From contig NC_059503.1 of assembly GCF_914767665.1 (NCBI RefSeq), forward strand, positions 57,368,352-57,432,351: 64,000 bases of DNA. Direction: 5' to 3'. Source of the DNA: Harmonia axyridis. Taxonomy: Eukaryota > Arthropoda > Insecta > Coleoptera > Coccinellidae. Of this stretch, positions 33,860 to 44,673 are shown in pieces. Position 1 is the stretch's first letter; each line of letters begins with the position of its first letter. A program made the position numbers and the translations under genes. The notes under the pieces are model-generated. The model was not told the DNA's origin and made no database searches. It saw only the letters and a program-made list of their open reading frames with translations.

Positions 33860-34780
33860 ACGGGTGTTTTTTTTTCGAGGTATATAACTTTAAGTTGGCA
33901 TTACTGTTCGAGATGGCGACCGATTTAACAGCTGTCAAGTGATTAATTCTCAGTTTGGTTTGGCAATTCATCATGAATAGACTCACGCCTGAACAACGCC
34001 TGCAAATAGTGCAATTTGGCCCAAAATGATATTTCCGTTGTTCCCGATTTTCATAAGCGAATTTTGTTTAGCGATAAAGCGCACTTCTGGTTGAATGGCT
34101 ACGTCAACGAACAAAACTACCGCATTTAGAGTGAAGCTAATCCTCAAGTGTATGTCGAAACACCGTTACATCCAGAAAAACTGACTGTTTGGTGCGCTTT
34201 ATGGGCTGGTGGAATCACTGGTCCGTACTTCTTCAAATACGATGATGGCCAGAACGTTACAGTCAATGGTGATCGGTATAGAGCCATGACTACTAACTTT
34301 TTCATACCTGAATTGAACAACCATGATGTCCAGGAGCTGTGGTTCCAACAAGACGGCGCAACATGTCACACAGCTCGTGCCACAATCGATTTATTGAAAG
34401 ACACGTTTGGTGACCGCCTAATTTCACGTTTTGGACCTGTGAATTGGCCTCCAAGATCTTGTGATTTAACACCGCTAGACTACTTTCTGTGGGGCTATGT
34501 AAAGTCATTGGTCTATGCGGATAAGCCACAAACCCTTGACCATTTGGAAGACAATATTCGCCGTGTTATTGCCGATATAAGGCCACAAATTTTGGAAAAA
34601 GTCATCGAAAATTGGACGTCCAGATTGGACTACATCCGAGCCAGCCGTGGCGGATATGCCAGAAATCATATTTAAAATGTAATGCCACAAGATTATCTTG
34701 CTGATAAATAAAATTCATATCAATCGGATAATCCATCGTTGTTTTATTGCAATTTAAAGATCTATAGCTCTAAAAAAACA
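33860..34780 (+). mobile_element. DD41D transposon, differently deleted copy
   Basis: It starts after TA (33858-33859) with ACGGGTGTTTTTTTTTCGAGG. The expected start codon lies at 33974 (MNRLTPEQRLQIVQF). The sequence then jumps from this point to just before the FSDKAHFW block, a deletion with breakpoints unlike those of the 25.4- and 55.9-kb copies. The 3' end is clear up to AGCTCTAAAAAAACA near 34780, but the last CCCTT is missing. Confidence 0.85.
34148..34675 (+). pseudogene. DD41D transposase, catalytic half
   Basis: This 175-codon frame runs from YVETPLHPEK through QQDGATCHTARATIDLL and TPLDYFLWGYVKSL to the C-terminus ASRGGYARNHI. A stop (CGCATTTAGAGT, RI*S) lies just upstream and separates it from the first Asp, in FSDKAHFW (Lys replaces the usual Glu). 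The last two acidic residues are kept. The helix-turn-helix half is deleted. Confidence 0.85.
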
Positions 34781-34924
34781 AAGAAGACTATTCTAAATGA
34801 AACCACTCATTGGATAGCTAGAATGTTTCTAAATTGGGATCCAAAGGAAAATGAGAGATTTCAATTTTCCGAGGATTTCTTAAAATCGATAGCAGATTTA
34901 TACTACAAGAAATCAAAAAGTTGA

Positions 34925-35084
34925 GTACTCTACCTAAATTTTGTTTCACATTTTCCTTAACACCATATGATGAAAATTTTAAATTGAATATCTATGCAAA
35001 GTTAAGTACAGGACCAAAGTTTTGTTTTACATTTCTCTAAACACAATATGATGAAAACTTGGAATATCTACGCAAATTTAAGTT
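34925..35084. repeat. Tandem duplication of about 80 bp
   Basis: Unit 1 (34925-35005) and unit 2 (35006-35084) share AAATTTTGTTTCACATTT/AAGTTTTGTTTTACATTT, ATATGATGAAAA, GAATATCTA and GCAAA in order, with about 80% identity by eye. Confidence 0.75.
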
Positions 35085-36887
35085 AAATATGTTGTGAAGG
35101 AAAGTTTCTATGAGAAATGAAACAGCCTTTATCTAGAAAACAATGCTTTAGGGCATATGTATATAATGACATTATCTATAGGTGTTAGATGATTCGAGAT
35201 AACAAGAAGTGCATACCACATTGCACACGAAATCATTTTTGTGATGAGAAAGCAATGTAGTATTCAAAAAGTGTCACTGTTTGCAGAGCATAAGGATTAG
35301 AAACAATTGATAATAATTTCGAATAATAGCCAGTCAATGCAGTAAAGGTGAATAACGAATGTTATCGTGTTATGATTATGAACCATTTTTTGTGCTTCAG
35401 TTGGAAAATTTTTTCCTTAACGTTAAATAAACGGAGGCACGTGTGGTTCCTTGATCTTGTCATCTTATCGAGTCACAAATTATTGCCGAGAGGCTCACAA
35501 TTTCAAGGCCGAAATTAGACGCTGCGTCAATGATATATCACTACATGTAGAATATGTTCATCGAAATACTGCAAGAAAAGTATATACATATACCAGCAAA
35601 TTTGAGGAGGCTGTTGTACTGTTCTGTACATAGGTATTCACTGAATATTTCAATAAATAATTTAATGCTTCAGTTCAAAAAACTATGTTCAGTCTAATCT
35701 TTTAAATCTTGCACTTTCATTGGTAGACCTACTTTAAGCAAATATTGAAGTAAGCTGCCTTATATCTCTTACTAAACAAGTCACAAGGGCTGATTTCTTG
35801 GGAAGTGGCTAAGGCGTAAAAATATAATGACAAAAAATTGGAAAACTCCATAGACAACTTTTTGAATTACGGGTTGAATTATGAACTAAACAAGTTTAAT
35901 TTTAAAATTATGATTAACTCATCCTATATCTAACAATAATTTTTATTAAAAACCAGTCTAAAATTAGTAACTTATTGGTAAGCAATATTTGTCGCGAATA
36001 GTGTTTCATTCAAGAAGTTTTCTTTGAAAAAATAACATTTCCCAACTTCGACACCCTATATCTCGAAAACTAGTCATATGATTGAGTTGGGCCCAATTAG
36101 GAGGTGATATTCTACAATTTACAAAAAATTCTGAAAAATTAACGGGTAACAATTTTTCCATTAGGTTGCTGCCTGATCCTCTCGGAAATGATTTAGTAGG
36201 GTTTTTCCTGCTGATGGTATTGACTACTGAGGTCATAAAATTCACTTGATTGCAAATGAACATTATCATAATTTTCTCTACTACCATCTCATGGTGGTTA
36301 GACCATGAACTTTACAATTCCAACTCGAATTCTCAGACGTCGTATTCTCAATACCCAATTTCGTTGGAAACAACCGACAAACCAGTTCGAAATAGCCAGA
36401 ATACCCCAGCTTCCAAGCAGACGTCCGGAAATTCCAAAAAAAAACCTCATATAGCCCCGCATTCTAACTCAAAAATCCCCCAAACTGAGGTTTAATGCCC
36501 GCAAGACACCAAGAGCAAATTTAAATACGACACGGATAAATCAGAGTAACGGCAAGATGAACAAAGCGATATGGTAGAATTTGATTTACGATAGGACGAC
36601 AACAATCCGTTCCTTGGAATAAATTTGCACTCATTACAAGTTTTCCGCCTAATGCGAGATTCCGAGCTTGGGAACTTATCGATAATTTGCATCCGATTTG
36701 AATAATTTCGAGGTTTCGGTTATGCAGGAATCGATACTGGGGGTATCGAGACAATCGTTAATCAGCGATTGACATTTGTGGTATCATTAGGTATAAGAAT
36801 TAGTAAACTTGAATGTTATTGTATCAGTTATCGATTTCACGTAGCGCCATCTATGTGACAACTCCAAATTTATCAGTACGATTCCGG
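35085..36887. other. Unassigned sequence
   Basis: One fold-back-style phrase (ATATCTCGAAAACTAG at 36058-36073) is present. No gene is recognised. Confidence 0.4.
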
Positions 36888-37239
36888 AAAAGACCAGGCA
36901 CCTGAATGTATGAAAAAATGGTTATTACCGGTAAATTTCAAATGTTAGTATTGTTTTTTCTAGACTTTTATGAAGACTGTGGTTAACGCTGGTTCCCAAG
37001 TTATAGGGCGTCATATAGCGATTAAGGCTACAAATGTGATATTATCATAACATTTGAACCAAGGAACATATTTGAATAGTTTTTTCCCTACTTTGCACCT
37101 AAAAAGGCTCTTCTTCAATGATCGACCTAATTTTTTAGGGGTAGTTATCTTCTTTACTTTACTGAGTTACTTGGCGAAAAAGGTATCTGCTTAGCTGTTT
37201 TACTCATACAATGTTTTACAATTTTTATTTTTTGTTCGT

Positions 37240-38145
37240 TATTAGCTTGATATTTAAACCAACCACTTGACTTGAATATCAAGCTCGTGACAAATTTCAT
37301 TCTTGAACTTGACATGACTCGACTTGATTTGAGATATTTATTGCTTGACTTGATATTTAGCTCCTAGATCTTACTTGAGCTTGATACGCTCGAGTCGCAT
37401 AGCATGTATATCTGCTCGTGCGCGCTTAGACAAAATAATCATCTTCAAAGGATAAAAGGTGAGTATGACATCGATCACCTAAGTTAATTCAAGAAATATC
37501 GAGCAAATGAAATGGCTTGGTGTTATGAAATAGACAAATTCCCGACTGAATCAGGTGCTGACAGTTCTGAATATATTTTAGAATGGTGAATGAGCCACGA
37601 AAAATTTCCCAAACTTGGCTAAAATGGCCAAAGATTTTTTAACGACGTCAGCATCTTAAGCTTCTGTTGAAAGACAATTTTCCAGAGCTGCTTCGACTGT
37701 TACAAAAACCCGCAATAGGTTAGGCGAAAAATACATAAGATACCTCATGTATATATAGATCCTGGATGGAAAATGATTTAATCCAATTATGCTTGGAGGT
37801 TTCTCAATAGTAAGAAACTATTTTTTTTTTTTTCAAATTTTGTTATGTTTTATAGTGATTTAATTTGTGTTTCCATTTCAAAATAGTTGATAATTTAGTT
37901 CTTGTATACAATTAGTTTCATAAATAGATGTTTGTTTTAGAATGTTCCTTCTCATTTCATCATTTTTTAATTGCTGTGCATGCTACACAATTAAACTTTC
38001 TAAAAATTGAGTAGCTTGATAGAATGTATTTGAATTTTCAAGTACTTGACCAATAAATACTTGACTTGAAATCGAAAAACTACTACTTGACTTGGTTTCA
38101 AGTCACGCCAAGTCAAGTTGTTTGAATATCAATTCAAGGAGTGAA
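37240..38145 (+). mobile_element. hAT-family remnant with sub-terminal TCAAG repeats
   Basis: The centre encodes the hAT C-terminal dimerisation domain (next entry). On each side lie clusters of the hexamer ACTTGA, repeatedly as CTTGACTTGA: at 37258-37395 on one side and, largely as TCAAGTCAAG, at 38035-38140 on the other. The extreme ends (TTGATATTTAAACC at the left, the mirror of TTGATATTCAAACAAC at the right) are inverted. Short repeats inside the ends are typical transposase-binding sites of hAT elements. No 8-bp duplication was found. Confidence 0.6.
37508..37735 (+). pseudogene. hAT transposase C-terminal (dimerisation) domain
   Basis: Frames on the plus strand read DKFPTESGADSSEYILEW, stop, MSHEKFPKL, then after a frameshift AKMAKDFLTTSAS, stop, ASVERQFSRAASTVTKTRNRL and GEKYIRYL. 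The SVERQFSRA…RNRL signature is the conserved hAT dimerisation motif, directly after an LEWW-type block. The rest of the transposase, including its catalytic core, is missing. Confidence 0.75.
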
Positions 38146-38545
38146 TCTCTATTGAGAACATTAGAAATGTGAAGAAAGGGTTTTTTACGGATGTGAGTAT
38201 ATCCACTCTCCACAAAAAGAACAAACCCTCAACTATGGATGACTTACAGGCCATAAATGAAGACGATAATAATATCCCTAACAAATTCAAAAACTTTAGC
38301 GATCAATGAAGAAAAGCCCTTTCAGCTGCAAAGCATATCGATGAAACGATGCAAATAGGTTCTCTGGTTCAAAAGTTATGAAAATATTACATTTTTAGCA
38401 TTCATCCCCGTCTATTTTGAACACGCTACAATATAACTTGGGAGACCAGCTCTTCTTTTAAGAGCATAAAGGTCTACAGGAAGCAATATTATCATTCTAA
38501 ATTTACCGGTAACCATGTTTCATTCATTCAGGTGCCTGGTCCTCT

Positions 38546-38626
38546 GTAGGTATAGAATTGCTTTCTAATTGAGCGTAAATCAATTTTGAGTTTTGCTGAA
38601 AATCAAATGTTGAAATATTTGCTTAC
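38546..38626. other. Intron start of the 38.6-kb gene
   Basis: On the minus strand this is the first stretch of the intron after the donor GTAAGC at 38621-38626. It abuts the fold-back element, so the element lies within or beyond the intron. Confidence 0.5.
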
Positions 38627-38870
38627 CTTTCAATCTCGGCCTTGAATGAGGTTCACCAACTTGTGCAGATACGGTGTAATTGAAGGGAGCATCTCTCCTC
38701 CCTCCAGCATTTTGGGGGGCCTGGGAGCCCCTGAAAGAACCCTGATAGAATTGCACCCACACCAGAGCCAATATGGCGCATAGGACTACGATCCCGAGAC
38801 ATGCCAGAGCGGCCACGCATTTCTGAGATCCTTTGGAGTTCATTTTGGATGAAAAAACGAGCTGATTAAC
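38627..38870 (-). CDS. Exon with start codon: type II membrane protein, N-terminus
   Basis: This is the strongest host coding sequence in the window. On the minus strand a good acceptor (ATCTTCTTTTTAG|GTTAATC, AG at 38871-38872) begins the exon. After 27 bp of 5' leader comes AAAATGAAC, a good insect start context, at 38843. The exon codes 72 residues plus one base and ends at AAAG|GTAAGC (38627/38626). The residues are MNSKGSQKC, a 22-residue hydrophobic segment (about 10-31), then a Gly/Arg/Pro-rich stem with an NYT glycosylation site at 55-57. Two Lys before the membrane segment and the glycosylation site after it suggest N-in, C-out topology. Composition is much richer in GC than the surroundings. 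Downstream exons were not found and I do not recognise the protein. Confidence 0.7.
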
Positions 38871-38872
38871 CT

Positions 38873-39049
38873 AAAAAGAAGATAATCATGTTGAACAGGT
38901 GAAGAATTGACAAACAGAAAACTAATTATTTATTGAAAAATTCAACTTTGGATATTCGATATCCCTACTCAAGTTTAACTCTATACGTCCGCAACTTGAA
39001 ATTGAAATTCTCAGAGTATGTTGATATGTAGATGAATCGATGATATATC
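38873..39049. other. Intron sequence of the 38.6-kb gene
   Basis: This is AT-rich sequence upstream of the coding exon. The intron would extend to 45289 if the 5' exon at 45290-45447 belongs to the same gene. Confidence 0.4.
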
Positions 39050-39482
39050 TATATTAAATATAGGGTTTTCCAATTTCCATGATCAATCTGCACATTTGCG
39101 ACTGAAGGTTTTCAAAAACTTCACGAATTCGGTCTTGAAGATCTTAAATCGATTATGGAGCATTGACATAGACTTAACTTTTCACGTGATGCCAAAGAAG
39201 AAAGTCTAAAGGTGTTAAATCCCAAGATTTTGGTGGCCAATTGATCAAGATCTTGTTGAATAATTGTGAAATAACACGGCTAGGAAACTTTTCTCCCAAA
39301 GCTGTGGATGTTTCGTTGCTTTTGTAGCACGTAGCATCGTCTTATTGAAAATAAAAATCTTCCACATCAATATCTTTCAATTCCGGCCTAAAAAAAATTA
39401 TTATTCACACCGTCGTGGGCTTCAAGTTTTTTGATGGGAACATTTTCATCTGCTTGAAACGTATATTAAGTGTTTGGTGGTT

Positions 39483-39492
39483 CCATTTGGGG
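39483..39492. repeat. 10-bp target-site duplication, left copy
   Basis: CATTTGGGGG here corresponds to CATTTGAGGG at 40224-40233, with one mismatch. Confidence 0.75.
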
Positions 39493-40223
39493 GACTGATG
39501 GAATACTTCAAGAAATGGAGATTGAAAGTGAACACATCGAAAACAGTTGCAATCTACTTCGGAGGAACAACAGTAAAGAAAGAGAGAGCAGGAAACGTCA
39601 AAATAGAAAACCAGACGATAGAATGAAAAAAGGAAGCGAAATATCTGGGAGTAATACTGGATGAAAGAATGAATTTCAACGAACAGATAGAAGAAAACAG
39701 AAAAAAGACAAGGCTATTGCACGGCAGATTGTACCCATTACTCAATCCTAGAAGTAAACTTTCTTTAGAAAACAAGCTGAAGATAATAAAACTAGTGCTA
39801 ATCAAGCATTACGTATGCAGGAGTTACCTGGTACAATACGAAGGACTATAATAATGATCAGTTGCAAAGTACACTAAATTCAGTAATAAGAACAGCGGTT
39901 GGCGCCCCACGGTATATAACTAACCAACAAATCAGAGAAGAACTGAAAATTGAAACTATTGAAGAAATAGTCAATAAACGAAGAAAGAAGACAATAGAGA
40001 CGCTTGAAGAGCACGAGAATAAGGAATTAAGAAAGATAATACAAATTAAAGTAAGAAAGACCGATAAGAGGAAATACCTCTTTCAAAGAACTAAATAGAA
40101 GAAAAAAGTGACATGAAGTAGGGAGGAAAGCCTCCCGATCAGACAACAGCAGAAAATAGGAGAAATTAAATTAGAGGCGAAGGGAATATAAATTCCGGAC
40201 CTTAAACAAAAAGAAGATCTGAG
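39493..40223 (+). mobile_element. 5'-truncated Jockey-like retrotransposon, second copy
   Basis: This 731-bp insertion has a 10-bp target duplication. It carries the last third of the same ORF2 as 4069-5366 (EYFKKWR, NTSKTVAIYFGG, LDERMNFNEQIEENRKKTRL, and NQQIREELKIETIEEIVNK) and the same 3' end, AAGAAGATCTGAG, with no poly(A). A stop after the ENQTIE block (TIE*KKEAK) and a one-base shift at LVLIKHYVC break it. Identity to the first copy is high by eye. Confidence 0.9.
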
Positions 40224-40233
40224 CATTTGAGGG
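40224..40233. repeat. 10-bp target-site duplication, right copy
   Basis: CATTTGAGGG, the partner of 39483-39492. Confidence 0.75.
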
Positions 40234-40530
40234 TGGTCATGACCCCCTTGACCCCCCCTCCTGGGACCGCGCTTGGCTGGGTGGCGCAATCCATTCACCG
40301 TAATAGTTGCACCAGCCTCATTTTCGAATGAGTAAAGTCCAGTCACATCACCAGTCCGAAAACCCCACCAAACAGTGATACGTTAAGGATGGAATGGGTT
40401 TTCAACAATCATTTTTCGATTTTCCGAGCCCAAATTGCGTCAATTCTGCTTGTTAATGTAGCCTCCGAGGTGAAAATGGACATGATTATTGAAGAAGAAT
40501 TTTTGATAAAAACCCAATAAGCAAAGGTAA

Positions 40531-41869
40531 GACGTACCTAGCTGGTGATTAACCGGCTTAAGTTGCTAACTTGTTCCAACAGCTCAAATTTTTCCACAAG
40601 TTTCACTATTGCCGGTTGAGAATATGCTCCACGACGACCCAAAATTGCTTTAGTTTTGCTAACTGCGATTTCAATTCACAAAATTTTTGAATAAAAACAA
40701 TTGTTCATTAACATGAGGCTGATGGTTCCTGTTTAGATTTCATCTTATATTTGATGAATATATCAGATCTCGAACTGGTATTGTCAAAAAGTATGAAGTA
40801 AGATATTTTCGTTCATTCAACCTTTCAGCTGTTTATTCAAGATTTCTAAAAATGTTCCATCTAGAACTATTAAATAATTGCGAAACAAAATTTTCAAAAT
40901 GATTCACATACATAAATGAATCCATGAGAAGCTTATTTTATCTTATTCTTATTATTCTCCTCTTAGTCTAAGAGCCAGTGGACGGCAGACCACACATATT
41001 TTAGGAAATCCCAAAATTTCCTCAGTGAGCCTTCTGTACCTACCGACCATGAAATGGGGGTTAGCTAAGCGCGGTTGCGGTGGCTTCAACTATAGCGAAG
41101 AGCGACAGGTGGAAAAATTTCATATTTTAAGAAAGCTGCCGATTTAATATGTCAAAATACACTCTTATAGCTATTCAAAAACGAAACGGCAGAAGATTAT
41201 CGCGGTGGCGTTGTTTGTTGTTCAAATCTGGAAGGAATCAAAGTAACTGCCACATTCTCTACACCCAAAATAATATCAATTCTATTTCAACATCGTAACA
41301 CCAAGCTGTCTGATCTGCCGAAAACACTCAGGCGAACTTGACACCCATAAGAAGAAGTCTGCTCAGTATCAACGGGTACGAATGCAGATTTACGATTCAG
41401 GTTCCATTTTTTCAAACGGCAAGGTTACCTCGGCCCCTCTTTACACTCAACAGACTCTATGGGAACCGTTTATTTGATGTTACAACTACGATTGATTGAA
41501 CTGCGCCTGGTTTTCGTTAATACGAAAGTGAATTTCGAGGTTAGTTTACAAAGTTCATCACATCGGGTGATGCCTATAATTAAACACCAGGTCCGATGAA
41601 CTGGGAACGTGGAACGTTTAATTAGTTATCGTATTAAGGTTGATCTAATGGTTTTTATCGGGTATATATTAAGCTTTTATTGCATAATATATTAATTAAG
41701 TCTATTACTCTTCGGTAAAAATGCATTTCATTGCCAACTAACTTCATTGGGGTTCATTTGAATATTGAAATGTGTAGGAAGACACAAGGAAATATCTAAG
41801 AAATAGATGAGATATACTCACTGACATATTCATGCCAATCTGGGCATGGCTTCAATTTTGAAAGAAGTA
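40531..41869. other. Unassigned sequence
   Basis: The stretch 40990-41600 is somewhat less AT-rich but has no long frame or splice pair that I trust. Confidence 0.4.
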
Positions 41870-42205
41870 AAAAAAATGAGTAAGATCAGGGCTCCCTGGT
41901 GGCTCATAATAGCCGGAATGTAAGGGACCAACTAAATGAATATTTCGGAGAACAATGGATTGAATAGTACGGTCCAGTAAGATGGCCACCAAGGAGTCCT
42001 GATCTTACTCCTTTGAATTTTTATGCCTGGAACACATTAAAAGAAAAAGTTTATGGAATACGCGTTCAAACTCGAGATTATCTGATAAATAGAATCAAAT
42101 TGTGTTGTGCAGAAATGAGTCGGAAACGTTCTGAACTACGCAGGGTTACAGATTCAGTATTAAACAAGGAGGCTAATATTTTGAACATTTGCTATGAGTA
42201 AGTTT
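41870..42205 (+). pseudogene. DDxD transposase C-terminal relic
   Basis: It reads SGWPP-style sequence GPVRWPPRSPDLTPLNFYAW, then KVYGIRVQTRDYLINRIKL and a helical end. The PDLTPLxF motif is that of rosa-like transposases, with Asn in place of the third catalytic Asp. An upstream stretch (RNVRDQLNEYFGEQWI) precedes a stop. The N-terminal half is absent. Confidence 0.6.
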
Positions 42206-42639
42206 TACAGCGAGTTTTCAATATTTTGTCCTCTTTCTCAACTTCTTTCTTATAATATATATATATGTATTAATAAAATTTAATCGGTTCGTTTGACTCG
42301 ATAGATAAATTAACTGATCTTGTGGGACTCCTATATTCAATCAAACAAGACAACTAATTCAATCATTCAGAGCTTCAAAATGGAAGAAAATCAGATTTGA
42401 ATAACTTCTCATTTTTCGTTGTTATCATGTCAGTCATGATATCAAGGCCGAAAACAAGCAGCTAATACAAAAGTTGATACGACATTCAAAAGATCAATAA
42501 ATGGGATAGTTTTTGCTGAAAAGAAAATATGTTCAAATCATTAATTTTTCATCGATAAACCTTTTGCAAAATTATGATTGATATTGTTCACCTAAGAATT
42601 TTGTGTTATAGCCAATTTCTTGCTTTTTTGATAAATGCA

Positions 42640-44673
42640 ATCAAAGGACCCCGCACGTTTAGTATGGGAAATGGCTTTCCGTGAATTTGGCTGAATTTTT
42701 GATATGTTGTAGTTCTTGATGAACTGATCAGAAAAGTCCTTAGCCACAAAGCTCAGAAATGGACAGTTTTCGAGATATGGAGCTTTGAAAATGGATTTTT
42801 TGCAATTTTCGGGGTTTTTGCTCATCAATCGGGGAGCTCTCATTTCTGTTTGGGATGGAATTTGGATGTTCGGCAACCAGAACCCGATTGAGAAATGATC
42901 TTTCTTGGTTATATTAGGCACCGCCATCAATAATTTTTTAAACACTGCTCCACATTGGCTATGGAATGAGATACAAAATCCAAGATCTTCCATATACATC
43001 TTTTCATGCCACAAGATGACGCCAGAATAATTCACATGACCGAGACATATTGTGAGATTTTTTTAAGAGAGACCATAATAACTGAATCCTCATATATCTG
43101 ATGTCCAATAATATCAAATATGTTAGCCGAAATGTTCATAACCAGGCATCGCGAGCTGTAATGGGGGAAAATGGGAAAATCATAATCATATATCCTCAGG
43201 GATAAAAATTGTGATCACTATTGATGTCATTTACATATGATATGTGATTTGTTTCTCACAAATCTCGATAATCTGACAATGGGGTGCCAAGACATTTTCC
43301 TCAGAATGTCTCGAAATTGATGATAGCATCTCACAGACAAACGAATCCGTGAAAATGTCTGCAGTTTTGATACAATATAGTACTATCCGGGTAGAATATA
43401 GAAGTCCAAGTGTTGGAAGCAAACTGTGAATGGAACTTCCGATATTAACCCACGAATTCTTGATAATAATTTTTTTTTTTATGAACTTTTTAAACATCAC
43501 ACATACGAATGAATACTATTTAATAATATGATCGTTGGCAAAATGAATGAGTAGATCAATCAAAAACAATATAATAATGAGAGTAACATTCATAATAATA
43601 ATAACAATGATGATAATAAACAAAAAACAATTTAAAATTATATTAGATTTCTTGCGATTGCTAATATTAAATTGTTTTTTGTTTATTATCATCATTGTTA
43701 TTATTATTATGAATGTTACTCTCATTATTATATTGTTTTTGATTGATCTACTCATTCAGTTTGCCAACAATCATATTATTAGATAGTATTCATTCGTATG
43801 TGAAGTTCAAAAAGTTCGTAGAAAAAAAAATATTATCAAGAATTCGTGGGTTAATATCGGAAGTTCCATTCATAGTTTGCTTCCAATACTTGGACTTGTA
43901 TATTCTACCCGGATAGTACTATATTGTATCAAAACTGCAGACATTTTCACGGATTCGTTTGTCTGTGAGATGCTATCATCAATTTCGAGACATTCTGAGG
44001 AAAATGTCTTGGCACCCCATTGTCAGATTATCAAGATTTGTGAGAAACAAATCACATATCACATGTAAATGACATCAATAATGATCACAATTGTTATCCC
44101 TGAGGATATATGATTATGATTTTCCCATTTTCCCCCATTACAGCTCGAGATGCCTGGTTATGAACATTTCGGCTAACATATTTGATATTATTGGACATCA
44201 GATATATGAGGATTCAGTTATTATGGTCTCTCTTAAAAAATCTCACAATATGTCGTTTCTCGGTCATGTGAATTATTCTGTCTGGTCTGGTGAATATCTT
44301 GTGGCATGAAAAGATGTATATGGAAGATCTTGGATTTTGTATCTCATTTCATAGCCAATGTGGAGCAGTGTATAAAAAATTATCGATGGCGGTACCTGAT
44401 ATAACCAAGGAAGATCATTTCTCAATCGGGTTCTGGCCGCCAAACATCCAAATTCCATCCCAACCAGAAATGAGAGCTCCCCGATTGATGAGCAAAAACC
44501 CCGAAAATTGCAAAAAAACCATTTTCAAAGCTCCATATCTCGAAAACTGTCCATTTTTGAGCTTTGTGGCTGGGGACTTTTCTGATCAGTTCATCAAGAA
44601 CTACAACATATCAAAAATTCAGCCAAATTCACGGAAAGCCATTTCCCATACTAAACGTGCAGGGTCCTTTGAT
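42640..44673. mobile_element. 2.03-kb near-perfect palindrome (fold-back, family F)
   Basis: The left arm 42641-43635 and right arm 43667-44672 are inverted copies separated by a 31-bp spacer. The outermost pairing is ATCAAAGGACC with its mirror. The innermost about 80 bp on each side match without a mismatch by eye, including an ATA-rich segment. The 390 bp nearest the outer ends differ at about 15 positions (about 96% identity). Each arm has a 137-147 codon frame, but about two thirds of the differences change the residue, so these frames look fortuitous. No transposase and no clear target duplication are present. Confidence 0.9.

Larger units (their letters stand above)
36888..38545. mobile_element. 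Fold-back element, family E, carrying a hAT remnant
   Basis: The left arm (36888-37150) and right arm (38250-38545) are inverted copies. The outer ends read AGACCAGGCACCTGAATG and its mirror. GGTTATTACCGGTAAATTT/GGTTACCGGTAAATTT and AAGTTATA, then CTTCTTCAATGATCG/CTTCTTCAT(TGATCG) follow inward. A hAT-derived segment (37240-38145) occupies the centre. A solo arm lies at 11510-11765. Confidence 0.7.
39050..40530 (-). pseudogene. Rosa-like DDxD transposase relic, interrupted
   Basis: The minus strand carries two halves of one transposase. 40530-40285 reads NNHVHFHLGGYINKQN, stop, NPFHP, stop, ITVWWGFRTGDVTGLYSF, then ENEAGATITVNGLRH. 39390-39050 reads the catalytic C-terminal part: ATCYKSNET, NWPPKSWDLTPLDFLLWHHVK and a final LEN. 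The third Asp is present in PLDF. Between the halves lies foreign sequence that includes a Jockey-like copy (39493-40223) and about 100 bp of other unclassified DNA. Stops and shifts are frequent. Confidence 0.7.
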
